NCBI GenBank assembly: GCA_963576565.1
Contig: OY755039.1
Location: forward strand, 129,570,140-129,634,139
Origin: Aspidapion aeneum
Lineage: Eukaryota > Arthropoda > Insecta > Coleoptera > Brentidae
Direction of reading: 5' to 3'
DNA: 64,000 nucleotides
Shown: one piece after another, positions 1 to 11,100 of the stretch
How positions within the stretch are numbered: position 1 is the first letter of the stretch
How the letters are laid out: each line of letters starts with the position of its first letter
The notes under the pieces: generated by a model
What the model was told of the DNA's origin: nothing
Database searches by the model: none
What the model saw: the letters and a program-made list of their open reading frames with translations, nothing else
Program-made: the position numbers and the translations under genes

Positions 1-1070
1 CCACCGGTTTATAAGGAAGAAAGACATTTCGTCACAGTTTAACCGGACCATGCTATCACCGTCTCCACGGCATCGGTTCGGAACCGAAAACAATGAGTTA
101 ACAAAGTATAAAAGGCAACTTCAAAGGGATAAACTAAACCACGGACACCGTTGTTTCGGAAAAAGGCATTTCCATCCTCAGCGTGGCTTGCCTGACTACA
201 GTAAATAAAAACTGACTACAAGAAACAAGGTAAATCAAAAAGAATGAAAAAATAGGTGAAACCTATTGATTCATTCAACGAGTGAAACGACAGCGGACCA
301 AGGAAACTAAGTCCATGGCGGGACGAAAACCGTCCACCGGTTTATAAGGAAGAAAGACATTTCGTCACAGTTTAATCGGACCATGCTATCACCGTCTCCA
401 CGGCGTCGGTTCGGAACCGAAAACAATGAGTTAACAAAGTATAAAAGGCAACTTCAAAGGGATAAACTAAACCACGGACACCGGTGTTTCGAAAATAGGC
501 ATTTCCATCCTCAGCGTGGCTTGCCTGACTACAGTAAATAAAAACTGACTACAAGAAACAAGGTAAATCAAAAAGAATGAAAAAATAGGTGAAACCTATT
601 GATTCATTCAACGAGTTAAACGACAGCGGACCAAGGAAACTAAGTCCATGGCGGGACGAAAACCGTCCACCGGTTTATAAGGAAGAAAGACATTTCGTTA
701 CAATTTAACCGGACCATGCTATCACCGTCTTCACGGCATCGGTTCGGAACCGAAAAAAATTAGTTAACAAAGTATAAAAGGCAACTTCAAAGGGGTAAAG
801 TCAACCACGGACACCGGTGTTTCGGAAAATGGCATTTCCATCCTCAGCGTAGCTTGCCTGACTACAGTAAATCAAAACGGACTACACGATACAAGGTAAG
901 TCAAAAAGAAATGAAAAATAGGTAAAACCTATTTATTAATTTAACGAGTATAAACGACAGCGGGACGAAACCGTCCTCCGGTCTATACGAAAGAACGACA
1001 TTTCATCACAGTTCAACCAGACCATGCTATCACCGTCTCCGCAGCGTCAGTTAGGAACCGAAAACAATGA
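1..1070. repeat. Tandem satellite DNA, 333-bp monomer
   Basis: The unit starting ccaccggtttataagg is repeated head to tail at positions 1, 334 and 667, giving two exact 333-bp steps. A fourth, diverged start is at about 974, so the third unit is shortened to about 307 bp. The array decays at about 1070 and continues off the left edge. Copies 1 and 2 differ by only a few substitutions; copies 3 and 4 are more diverged, as expected at an array edge. Each unit contains the self-complementary piece ggttcggaacc. No coding potential is seen. Confidence 0.93.
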
Positions 1071-1131
1071 GTTTCTTTTATACTTTGATAAAACATTGTT
1101 TACTGTGGTTTTATTGATTTTTGGTAATTTT

Positions 1132-1320
1132 TTGATTTTTAAAGATAGTTTCATGGTGCAGTTACAAAACGCAGTTAAGTGATTAATATAAGTAAATTAA
1201 GGACTAAATGCATTATTGCCTACATATTTATTGATTTTTAAAGATAGTTTTATGGTACAGTTAGAAAATGGAGTTAAGTGATTGATATAAGCAAATTGGT
1301 CTTTGTGTTAAAATGCATTA
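1132..1320. repeat. Two direct copies of a ~99-bp AT-rich unit
   Basis: The string tgatttttaaagatagtt occurs at about 1133 and again 99 bp later. Both are followed by a similar tatggtgcagtta-type stretch and by aaatgcatta. This is a simple local tandem duplication next to the satellite edge, with no coding content. Confidence 0.75.
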
Positions 1321-1447
1321 ATTAACATTACTTTTTTCCTGTTAAAAAATGTATTGGACAAACTCTGGCATATTTAAGATAAGAATCACTCAATTACCCT
1401 CTTTTAACAGATATCCAGCTTTTTCGTCTCTCCACTGAAAGCACCCG

Positions 1448-1732
1448 TTATTTTTCCTGCATGGTCTCGTAAAACTGCGGGAGTTCTACAAAATCAAACT
1501 TTCTCCTTATCTCCATATTTAACCCACAACTACATGCGTTTAATGTAAACAATGCTTTGTTCGTATTCAACGATATTTGTGAGGTGATCTCAAAATGAAG
1601 AATGGAAACAGTGAACCAGTTATGCATTACTGCTGCACTCATTTTCTCAATGGAATACGCTATAAATTCGATATAAAGCTGGTATACAAGCTGAACCAAC
1701 GATGGTTCTAACTTCAAACCCTTTTTTTGCAC
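1448..1732 (-). CDS. Hypothetical ORF, 94 codons, unrecognised
   Basis: This is an open minus-strand frame ending in a TAA. The protein is of mixed composition, with cysteines and aromatic residues near the C-terminus, and is less biased than the surrounding AT-rich noise. I recognise no domain. It lies about 16 kb beyond the stop codon of the LARGE gene and no splice partner was identified. It could be an exon of another gene, a transposon remnant or chance. Confidence 0.2.
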   Translation of the reverse strand: MQKKGLKLEPSLVQLVYQLYIEFIAYSIEKMSAAVMHNWFTVSILHFEITSQISLNTNKALFTLNACSCGLNMEIRRKFDFVELPQFYETMQEK

Positions 1733-2289
1733 GTGTCCGTATTTTTTTTTGCTTAGTATCCAAACAAGAAACTTCTAAGCACGCGCGGTGTGGTTAAGAG
1801 AGACTACTCGGTGCTTGATGCCTGCGACTAAGTGGTAAAAGAAAGCGATAAGGCACATTTGTCGTAAATTTAGCGACAGCCCGCCCGCTGGAATGTTAAA
1901 GGTAAATAAAAGAATTGCTTTTTAGCTAAATATCGCTTTACCCTTGTTAGCTATTTAAATTTTGAGGTTAACTTTCACCTGAAATAAACCCAATAAACCA
2001 AAAAGGTTCCCCTCGCAACAAATCGACTTGTCTCTAATTTTTTATAATATTTACTAAAACAAAAAAATATTTACACCAGTATTTACTAAGATCTGAAGAC
2101 CTGGTACTAACTGGAAAACTTATGTTAAACTAACTTTAATAGTACACAATATTTCTAGATGAATTTTGTTTTAAAACCAAATAAATTTTAATACTTTAAA
2201 AAATAAAGTGAATTTAACTTATTATAATTTTGATAGTAATATAAAAAACGCTTATATTGGAATCCAATCTCTCCTAACACCTATCTCGA
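1733..2289. other. Unassigned AT-rich intergenic stretch
   Basis: I see no ORF, inverted repeat or RNA-like structure in this stretch. Confidence 0.4.
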
Positions 2290-3540
2290 ATGCCTGAAAA
2301 ACGTTACATAATACAATCCACCACTCTTAGAGGTCTTAAACTGGCAGTAATGTCTGGCGCGTTTCCATTTTTTCAATTGCGGATTTTAGGATTAAACGTG
2401 GTGAGGGCGTTTTGTGGTACTTGGTGGGATGCAGACCCTAAAACCCTCAAAATGGCTTTAATTGGGTTGGTCTTAACGCATCTAGACTTCGGATATATGC
2501 TTATTCAACCAAAATCTCAGAAACATTTAAACAAACTAAATTCAGTATTTCATCAAGGACTTCGAATAATAATAATAATAATAAATAACAGGAAGTATGA
2601 AAACTACAGTATGTTCCTCGATATGGATGAATCCTTAGACAAAATATATTCAGAATCCACCTTTTTATGTTGCCAAGAGGAATGCGCGTTTCAAGTTCAG
2701 CAAATATCCTGAATGTATCTAGGATTAAAGAAAGATGTAATAGCAGGAAGTCAAGCAGCAACAAAAAACTTAAGACAAAATAACCGTCTTATATACACAG
2801 ATGCATCATTTTCCAAGGGAAGAAGCGGGATATGGTTTTTATATGCCCTCAAGTGATTACAATTTATTTGGGAAATTAGCTAGTAACATTAGCATTTGTA
2901 CGAAAAAATAGTCATCTGTACGGATTCAATGAGTGTAACACAAAGGTTAAACAAAAACAAAGTACGTAGATGCAAAGATGGGCTTTATAACTCAGTTGAA
3001 ACAAAAAAACTTATACAACTAACTAAACAATACGCAGAAATCTATGTAACATGGTCTCCTGGACATAATACCATTAATGTAATGAAACAACTGCTCATTT
3101 AGCCAATGTTGGAAGAATACTAAACATCCCTAAAAATTACAATATACAGCAAATGACATATTTAACAACCAGAAGGAACAATTGATAAACAAATTTAAAA
3201 AAAAATTGGAAAGATCTAATACAAACAAAGTGAGGGTGTTATGGAGAAATGCAGGAAGAATTTGCAAACAAAAATTGGTGATGGAGATCTTTGCTTCTAT
3301 AATAGAATAGAAATAACAACAATTATCATAATGTGTACAGGACATTGCTTAACTGCCAAACATCTCAATAGGTTTAGCATCGTGGAGTCACCCCTGTATG
3401 TTTGTGAACAGATGGACACAGTGTGCCTGAACGAAGTATAGGTTAGATAAAAATGGTTCCAAAAACTAATTGCACATTTTAAATATGGACTCTTTCCTGA
3501 CTTCAGATCGATATTCATATAAATCCTAGCTGATTCTCTT
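2290..3540 (+). pseudogene. Degenerate non-LTR retrotransposon: RT C-terminus and RNase H
   Basis: Successive plus-strand fragments resemble the end of an I/jockey/R1-like pol. Positions 2290-2570 encode a post-RT thumb-like region (GTWWDADPKTL, then LTHLDFGY). Positions 2785-3100 resemble RNase H: IYTDASFSKGRSGIW, then CTDSMSVTQRLN, then VTWSPGHN. Positions 3241-3440 resemble the cysteine-containing C-terminus (MCTGHCLTAKHL, SPLYVC). Several stops and frame changes separate the pieces, and the RT palm and endonuclease are absent, so this is a dead, 5'-truncated copy. The RNase H domain argues against RTE. An (ATA)n tract lies at about 2568-2584. Confidence 0.8.
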
Positions 3541-5492
3541 CTCGAAATTTTATAAATCTTTTGCCATTTTTCTAGTTAGTCTAAACTTAGAACATTCAGA
3601 TTTAAACAAAAAACATTAAGATTTAAGAAAAAAGTCCATGAAAATTTTAACCAAAATATAGTACTAGGTTTTAAGACTTAAACCTGTTTAGTAAATACTG
3701 CTGTTACTTTTATTACTAAGCCACTACTTGCATGAGTTTTGAGTTTGTTAACAAAACTTAACTTGGATGTTGTTGTGTTTTGGAGTTTTGGTTTGAAAAA
3801 CTGCTTGAGTTTGTGTCCTTTTTTAAAGCTTTTTTGTCTGTTGATATGCTTTTTTAAATTTTTCGGACGGATTAAAAGCAGGTAAGTACAGTTAACATAT
3901 TATATATGTTTTCTCGTTTCTTTTTTATTGTTAAAAGATCTAAGTATAATTTTTTTGCATATTTAAAATTTGGAATTAAAATATAATAGTAATGATTTTT
4001 ATAATTTGTTTGACTTTCGTAGAAAAAAGTGGTTTCTAAATTGTTTTGGCATTGTTTGTTTGTATTTTAGTTTCAATTGGTGGTTACCGGTAATGGACTT
4101 AAAGTTTAATATTTTTCCAGTAAGTATGTATATAGATGTTTTTTTCAAGCATGTTTGTAAATGTTATGTTATGTTATTTTCTGCTTAATTTTGGTGGGCT
4201 ATATCTTTTACAGTTGACTTTTTCTAAAAGAATTTTTAAATATTTTAATTTATTTTTGTTTAAAGGCTTTAAGCGATGTGCACCAAAAACTGATTGAGGA
4301 TACAGGAGATGTGGAAAGATATAGGACTATCCATTAAAATATTAGGTACTTTTATAAATATTGTCTAATATACAAATTCTGATAAACAATCGAAATAAAC
4401 TAGGACATATTTTGTGTATTTCTTTACATTTTGATTAATATTCCCCGACTACTGGGTATACCATTTCATAGTAAAAGTTTGATATTTGGTAGATAATTTT
4501 AAATTTTAGCAGGTAATTTATTTGCTGTTACGTTTTAAATGAGCGTCTTCCTTTAAGCTGGCTTCTCAGGGTGCGTGATATATCACGCCGGGACGCATCA
4601 CCACGCGCCAAGGCGTCGCGAAAGAGCAGACTTCTCTTGTCTTCCTGTAAAACGGACACCTCTTATAAAAAATAAAAATTTTACGATTTTAATCAAATTT
4701 TAGTAATCGGCAGCTAATTTGATTTTCTTATGTTTGAGTCAAAAATTATATTGACTTACCTAAAATACAGTAAAGTTTCAAGTTTCAGACAAATTGGTTT
4801 AAAAATAAAAAAGTCCGATATTTTGAACCCGCCATTTGAAATTTTTTGTAATAAAATAAATACTAAGTTGTATTGCCACTAGAAAAAATACACAAACCAA
4901 ATTTTAAGTCTCTAGTTCATTAAGAAGTAGTTGTATAAGTTGTCGAACAAGTTTGATATCCATGTAGAGCTTAGGATTTTTTCTATACATATAATATCGA
5001 AAAATTAACATAGATAAATGTGTATACAAAAAGTGACACAGGTTTAAAATATAAAAACAAAAAAAACATATGTATTTTTACCTGCTTTTTTTTATCGTAT
5101 TATACATAGTGTCTGCGATGTAACCAAATTTTAAAACATATTAAAAAAGATAAACCTACCCTCTACAGTAAGAACCATCTCTCTATAAAATAAATATTAA
5201 ATATGCTATTCAAATCACTGCAAAATTGCAACTCAAGTTCATTTATTTCCATAAAAGTCTCAGGTTTTATTACTTATTCTTATGACTTGTCGAACTAGTT
5301 TGTGAATATTCGTGACTTTAATTTATTATAACTCTTCGCTCTAGAATAGATTGCACAATAAATATTAAAAATTGGAAGCGTTGTTATTGTTATGCAAATA
5401 ATCGATTGTTTGAAGTGAGTTTTGTCCATCTGGCTTACTTTATTAGATTCACTGTGCAGCGACGTGCATAAAAAATAATTTTGCCCACGGCG
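3541..5492. other. AT-rich intergenic DNA with one GC-richer island
   Basis: No gene is seen. A GC-richer patch at about 4545-4645 contains a perfect 16-bp palindrome, GCGTGATATATCACGC, at 4573-4588. The rest is low-complexity AT-rich sequence. Confidence 0.4.
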
Positions 5493-7174
5493 CACACTGG
5501 GACGGATTCGACATCTGGGAGGACACGCCTGTTTTTGCTTATAAGTTCCTAGATTATTTTCTTAAACTCAACCAAATGGTTTAAAAATTATTTAAATTCA
5601 TCCTAATAAATATTAATTATTATGTACAGGGTGTCCGAAATAAGATGATCCTGTAACTTATGTCAAAAGATGTATGTTATATTAGAAAAATGTCTAAACA
5701 GAAGTTGTTGGGTTTTAAGTATATTTTTATTGTTTAACATAGACATATATAAAGGGTGTTTTATTTTATCGGAACGACCTTCAACTCCGGAAATTTAAAT
5801 AAAACACTGTATGTTTTTGTGTTTTTGGTTTCTCTAGTAAAATTTAGACTAATTTTATATGAGCCAAAAACAACTGGCTCTAGGCAGCATACAAAATTAG
5901 TCTAAACTTTAATAAAAAAATTACATAGGGTGTTTCATTTGTTGGTAGCGATAATTGCGGAATTTTCTAAAAGGATTGTAATGATTAGTATTTTACACTT
6001 TGTGGTTTTTTTTACCTGGTGCTAACTGCAATAAGGGATTTTTGTAGCATGCGTGTACTTTAGTTACAGACTTTATATTTATTTTTATTTATTTATATTA
6101 TTTTTACTACGCCACTGTTTTCTATAATTATTACTAATATTTTCATGCTGATACTGAAGTATAAATTAACAATAGTTTTTTTTAAATATGTTATTATGTC
6201 TTCTATTTAACGAAAGAAAAACTGACGTACGCCCATGTATAAAATGGATTTTAAGAAATGGGTATTTTATTAGCTATATGTTAAAATCCGATATAAGAAT
6301 GTCTGAAGTGATTTAAGTGCCATTTATAATATAAAAAGCTGTTGCTGCATTTAAATGTCAAAACAGCTGGATTTATATTCTTTTAGCTTAAGGAAATAGA
6401 GTATATCTAAAAAATATTTTTTTTGCCGTCTTATGAGTAAATATTTAATTTAACATGTATTTTTGTGCTTCTTTCATCCGCCTCTGTGTCGAAACGGGGG
6501 GGGGGGCACCAAATTCTAACCGAGATTTTTATGATGCTCTTACATGGCCCCAGAACATATTAAAATTTAAGCGAAATCGGTTGGTGTCGGCGTTACATGA
6601 AGTTGAGTGTCTGAGAGTCTCTTTCTGATTTTTATTTTCTGCATGTTTTAAAGCTGTTTTGACAGGCGAGCGCAACCTAGCGCAAAAAGGCAAAAGGGGC
6701 TCTGTAAAGACAAAGGTTTTAGCTATCCACTCAGAAAATTGAGACACGACATTGATATATATTTTTTATATTCTTCTTCAAACTTTGCCATTTTTTCAAA
6801 AAAGTTTCAAAATTTTCTCTCTAATTTATAGACACCCTGTACTGTTATTAGCCAATTAAATTATATATTGCTTTATAAAGACCGATCTTCGTACTTACCA
6901 CCCATTACGAGAACAAAAATTTGTCACTTAAAATAAAGACACAAAAAAAATATAAACTAAAGATGTTTGGCCACAAAAAAATACACATAAAACTGCAAAA
7001 GTGGATAGACTTTGACAGGTTGTAGCACGTCTGGCAGTGAAAATGACAAGGTAACTTTTACGGTCATGGACCTCCAGATATGTTATCTGTAGAATGTGTG
7101 TAGTGTCCTGATAATTTAATGCATGTGAAAAATTATCCCATGTCCTCCCAGATTACACAGGACAGACCAGTGTG
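5493..7174. mobile_element. DNA-transposon-like inverted-repeat element (CACACTGG ends)
   Basis: Sequence at 5475-5530 reappears inverted at 7138-7195. Both ends read CACACTGG and then, about 20 bp further in, ctgggaggaca. The interior has no convincing transposase, so it is non-autonomous or decayed. A second inverted pair, acagggtgtc at about 5629 and gacaccctgt at about 6833, suggests a CAGGGTG-type element inserted within it. The superfamily is not determined. Confidence 0.6.
5629..6841. mobile_element. Possible nested CAGGGTG-ended element
   Basis: The left end is tacagggtgtccgaaa and the right end is tagacaccctgta, both next to TA. The inverted match is short, so the boundary pairing is tentative. 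The interior is AT-rich and non-coding, with a run of about ten G at 6496-6506. Confidence 0.4.
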
Positions 7175-7356
7175 CGGCATACGCAAAAAGTACTTTTACG
7201 GATGGAATGCCGGGAACGCAAATGTGTGCGTAAACGTCTACTTTTTTGCACGCATGTTAAGAACAAATACTTTACTCAAATGTTAAACTGTATTTCATGA
7301 CAAAAATTTAAAAAAAATTGTCACATGGGCCGCTACGAGATTTTGCTTCTAAACTA

Positions 7357-8258
7357 CCTTCAAACGGGGTGAATCGGGACAGCGGGGTCAATCGGGACAA
7401 AACCTGTTTTTTACTATTTAAATGGCCCCTGTATCTCAAGGTCAATGTTTTTACGTTCAATAATATTGAAAACTGATAGGCGATATCTTAGTGAACGCGT
7501 TTCTGCAAGTCGCCGGCCAGTTCGCTTTAGCCTTTTCAATGGAGCAGCACGCAAAAAACTAACAAAATTTTCGCGGTTTTTTGTTCAGAGAAAAACTTTG
7601 CTTAAAAACCACCCTTCTAATTGTCTCAGGAGACTGAAAATTGGTAAGATGATAGCCTTAAGTGTTTTGTAGACGGTGTGAAAAAAAGAATCAAATGAAA
7701 AAAAAAGTTTTTTTTTCAGAATTAAAAAAAAATGTCCTTAGGATTCCCGAAAAAGTGCTGCCAAAGAGCATATTTAAATCAATAATTTTAAGAAGAATAT
7801 TTAAGTTTAGTTTTGTTCGAGTTTTTTATTTATTTTTATTTAAATATGGTTTTAGTTGAACTGTTCAGCTCGTTACCTACCTAGTTTATTTGAGGTTTAT
7901 TGTATTTTTTAAGTTTCATGAATAAACCTCGTTTTCTGGCTTATTTTTAAAGTTTTTTTTTCCGTTTTTTTTTGCAAAATAATTCTCCGTTCCAATTGAC
8001 CCCATTACAGGAGCTAATCGAGCCTGAACACTGAAAAAAATGGGGTGTCTCGATTGACCCCATATGCGGGGTCAATCGGGACACACTAAAAAAAATATAT
8101 AAAATCACCTGTCAAAGTGACAGATATGCGTGACATGTCGTTTTAAAGCTCCAACGGTAAGCTATCATTTGGCGGTGGTTTGAAGTCTATAGTTTTTTTA
8201 GAAAAAAAGTTATTTTGAAAAATATTTGAAAATCGTCCCGATTCGCCCCATTTGACGG
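7357..8258. mobile_element. TA-flanked MITE with repeated GGGGTCAATCGGGAC motif
   Basis: The element starts ccttcaaacggggtgaatcgggac and ends with the inverted counterpart gtcccgattcgccccatttgacgg. TA dinucleotides at 7355-7356 and 8259-8260 fit a Tc1/mariner/pogo-type target duplication. The subterminal motif ggggtcaatcgggac or close variants appears at about 7366, 7384, 7995, 8050, 8072 and 8233, in both orientations, which suits transposase-binding repeats. The short internal ORFs are not recognisable. Confidence 0.75.
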
Positions 8259-9167
8259 TATATGGATTGCCGTATTCGATTCTAAGCCTGAGTTTTTGGT
8301 GAATTTCAGAACCGAACCTAATATTGACATATTTTTATTGTATTCGCCATTGTTATGAAGCGTAGAAATGCAAATAATTTGAACTCAAGTTTGTCAAAAA
8401 GTGGAGATTGCCGCTTTTGATACTAGGCCCCTCATAATATGTACATATGCTGTGATTATCTTGAATAGTTTTAATTACTATAATATCAATTTATTTTGTA
8501 ATCAATCTTGTTACGAATAAGGCATTTTGATTATAAGCACAAGATTTCAAGCAGCATGCTCAAACTTTTGAAATCAATTAAAAATCCAATTTTTTTTTCA
8601 AGTGCTTGTTTTTTTAAAGAATATAAAAACAAAATCGCATCAAAAATAATTTTAAGTGAAATTACTAAAATGACCGATTTTTAAAGTTTGTATTTTGTAT
8701 GCACACTCAAATTTGATTAAAATCACAGACTTCTAAAAACCCGATCAAAATCAATTGAAAATCCTGAATTTTTTTTGAGGTCTGCGTTGTTTTTTAAAGA
8801 ATAAGCGCATCAAAAATAATTTAAACTAAAATTACTAATTTTTCAAGTTTGTATTTTTTTTAGAGCCTTTCAACCGAGTGCAGTTCAACTGGAGAAAGTT
8901 AGCAAAGTAAGTTATTTAGGTCAAAATGAAATATAAGACATTAAGTCAAATTATAATGCGCGTCAGACTAGGCAGGTGCGTATATGCAGATAAAGCATCA
9001 AGGTTCGTAGTTTCATTAGGTGTAATTTCGCTTAATGCCCACCATATGAATAAGGTAGTTAGCAGAAGCATCGACCGAGGGTGTTCACAGGCTCGAGCGT
9101 TTGATTCGACGCCACAAAACATTTGGCATTGAAGGCAACCCATTCAAAAAAAGAGGAAGAGCTGCCG
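8259..9167. other. Unassigned AT-rich intergenic stretch with an internal duplication
   Basis: Two related blocks (about 8560-8690 and 8740-8860) share pieces such as tttaaagaata, gcatcaaaaataattt and aaattactaa, suggesting an old tandem duplication. No gene is seen. Confidence 0.4.
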
Positions 9168-10894
9168 CACACTGGTCGAATTTCTAGAAAAGCTGGCCAT
9201 AATAAGGTTATAGGTTATAACACGTTTAAAATATCGTGTTTTTGATAAATATGTCTCCTTGTTGAATTTTTGAATCATTATAATTATATACAGGGTGTAG
9301 CAATTATCCCTAACGATAAAAACGACATTTAAAAATTATTAGTAAGTTCTTAAACCGTTTTAAAACACGATACTTAAATCTCTCAATATTTGTATTAAAT
9401 ATTTAAATAATAAAAACTTTAAATGATACAGGGTGATCAAAATTAAATATAGCTACATTCTTCTAATTTATTTCTTAAGGATTTATTTTTTTTTCTAAAT
9501 ACGAAAATAAATCAAATTTTGTTTGAAGTTAGGATTAATAAATATAGTTGTTATATTTTAATAAAAAACTAGTAAAATGCCCCTTAAGAATGAAACAGAA
9601 TTTATATCAGAAACTAATACCGCTATGACTATTACGGGATTTTTTTTTGTAATTAAGTCGGGGTTTGCGAATTTACCTAAAATATATTTTTCCTTAGCTC
9701 CTCGCTGGGGACAACTATTGCAACTCCTGACACGAAAAATATTTTTTTTTTAAAGAAAACGGTGTTACTGACATACAAAAAATATATCTTATTCATACTC
9801 CTTAAAAAAATCTACATAATTTGGAACCCTTACGTGTACCTATATGTCACTTTCCCAGAGAAAGGTAAAAAATATTTATGGGTTAATATTTAAATTTTTA
9901 AAGAAATTTAAACTGAAGGTTTGTTCTTTTTTGAAAATAAGCTGTTTTAAAAAAATACAAATTTGGACAAAATATTAAAAAACATTAGCATTTTGAGGTT
10001 TTCTTAATAGGTTAAATAAATAACTGATCAAAAATATAGAAAAAAAAGGAGTCACTTTTTTTTGTAACTAAAAAACGTTTTTTTTATTAATAAAAAGTAA
10101 ATTATTAATTTACTTTTACTTAATTATTAAAATTTAATATCACAGTCATTTTAATCATTAGAATTAAAAATCACATTATTCTGCCGGACTATTTTGGAAA
10201 AAAAAGAAAAAGAAAGTTTTTAATCAAATTAGATAGTTTTTAAATTTTTGTATTAATTTATACAAATATAAAATAAGTATTTTAAAAAATATACAGTAAA
10301 AATAATGTGCGAAACCCTTAAACAGTTTTAAAAATCACCGAAATCTCCAAAATTTCAAAAATTAAATATAAAAAATGGTGCAAATTCATGCAAGTTTTTT
10401 TTATTGATATCTTTTTTCAGAATCGTACTGAATATTTTAGAGTATACCTGTAGTCAGGAATTTGGTGAAATCATTGACTAAAATGTTATTATATTACGAA
10501 TTTGTTATTTTGATTTGACTAACATATCAACCCTTTAGATTTTAATTCACCAGCGCTAGGCAATGAGCAGAAAAATAAAAATATTTTAAATATTAGTTAC
10601 TAAATACCTTAAGTATTGGTATTCATAACTAATTAAAAACGTCAGTAATTTCTAAAACTGCCAGATGAATACAAACCTTATCAAAATTTTTATTTGGTGA
10701 AATTAATAACACTAATAAGAAAGCATAACCTAAGTTTGACAGGACGCTGCGAACAAATGAAAATATACTAACTGCTTTTTTTAAGGCCAACTAGAGTACT
10801 GGAGTGTTATAAATAATTTTGTCATAAATTTGATTAAAAATTCCGCAAACGAAAACCTCTATTATGGCCAGCTTTTCTGGAAATTCGACCAGGG
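9168..10894. mobile_element. Inverted-repeat DNA element (CACTGGTCGAATTTC ends)
   Basis: Left terminal sequence cactggtcgaatttctagaa continues into aagctggccataata. It is matched inverted at 10861-10894 with two or three mismatches. The outermost bases resemble the CACACTGG end of the element at 5493-7174, so the two may belong to related families. The interior is AT-rich and includes solo tacagggtg ends at about 9291 and 9428. No transposase is seen. Confidence 0.65.
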
Positions 10895-11100
10895 AGATGC
10901 CGAGCGCTTTAAGGCGTCAAATTAATCGCCTATATAAATTTGATGTTCGAATCAAGAAATTCATATAATAAGAACTTAAAATAAGCATCGTTATACCCAA
11001 ATTATTTGAGTTTTCTTTTGTTTACCTAAAATTAAATATTTTGAGTTGTTCAGTTTCGTTCTGAGGGTGCGACATACCTTATTCATATGCTGCATACTAA

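Noticed and set aside
300..350. Hammerhead-ribozyme-like piece in the satellite: gtcc/ggac stem, GACGAAA, and a short AACCG/CGGTT stem
   Set aside because: The essential CUGANGA core before the first stem is absent (the sequence reads gaaactaa), so self-cleavage is not supported.
4573..4588. Perfect 16-bp palindrome as a regulatory operator
   Set aside because: No gene is nearby and there is no second copy. It is noted only as sequence.
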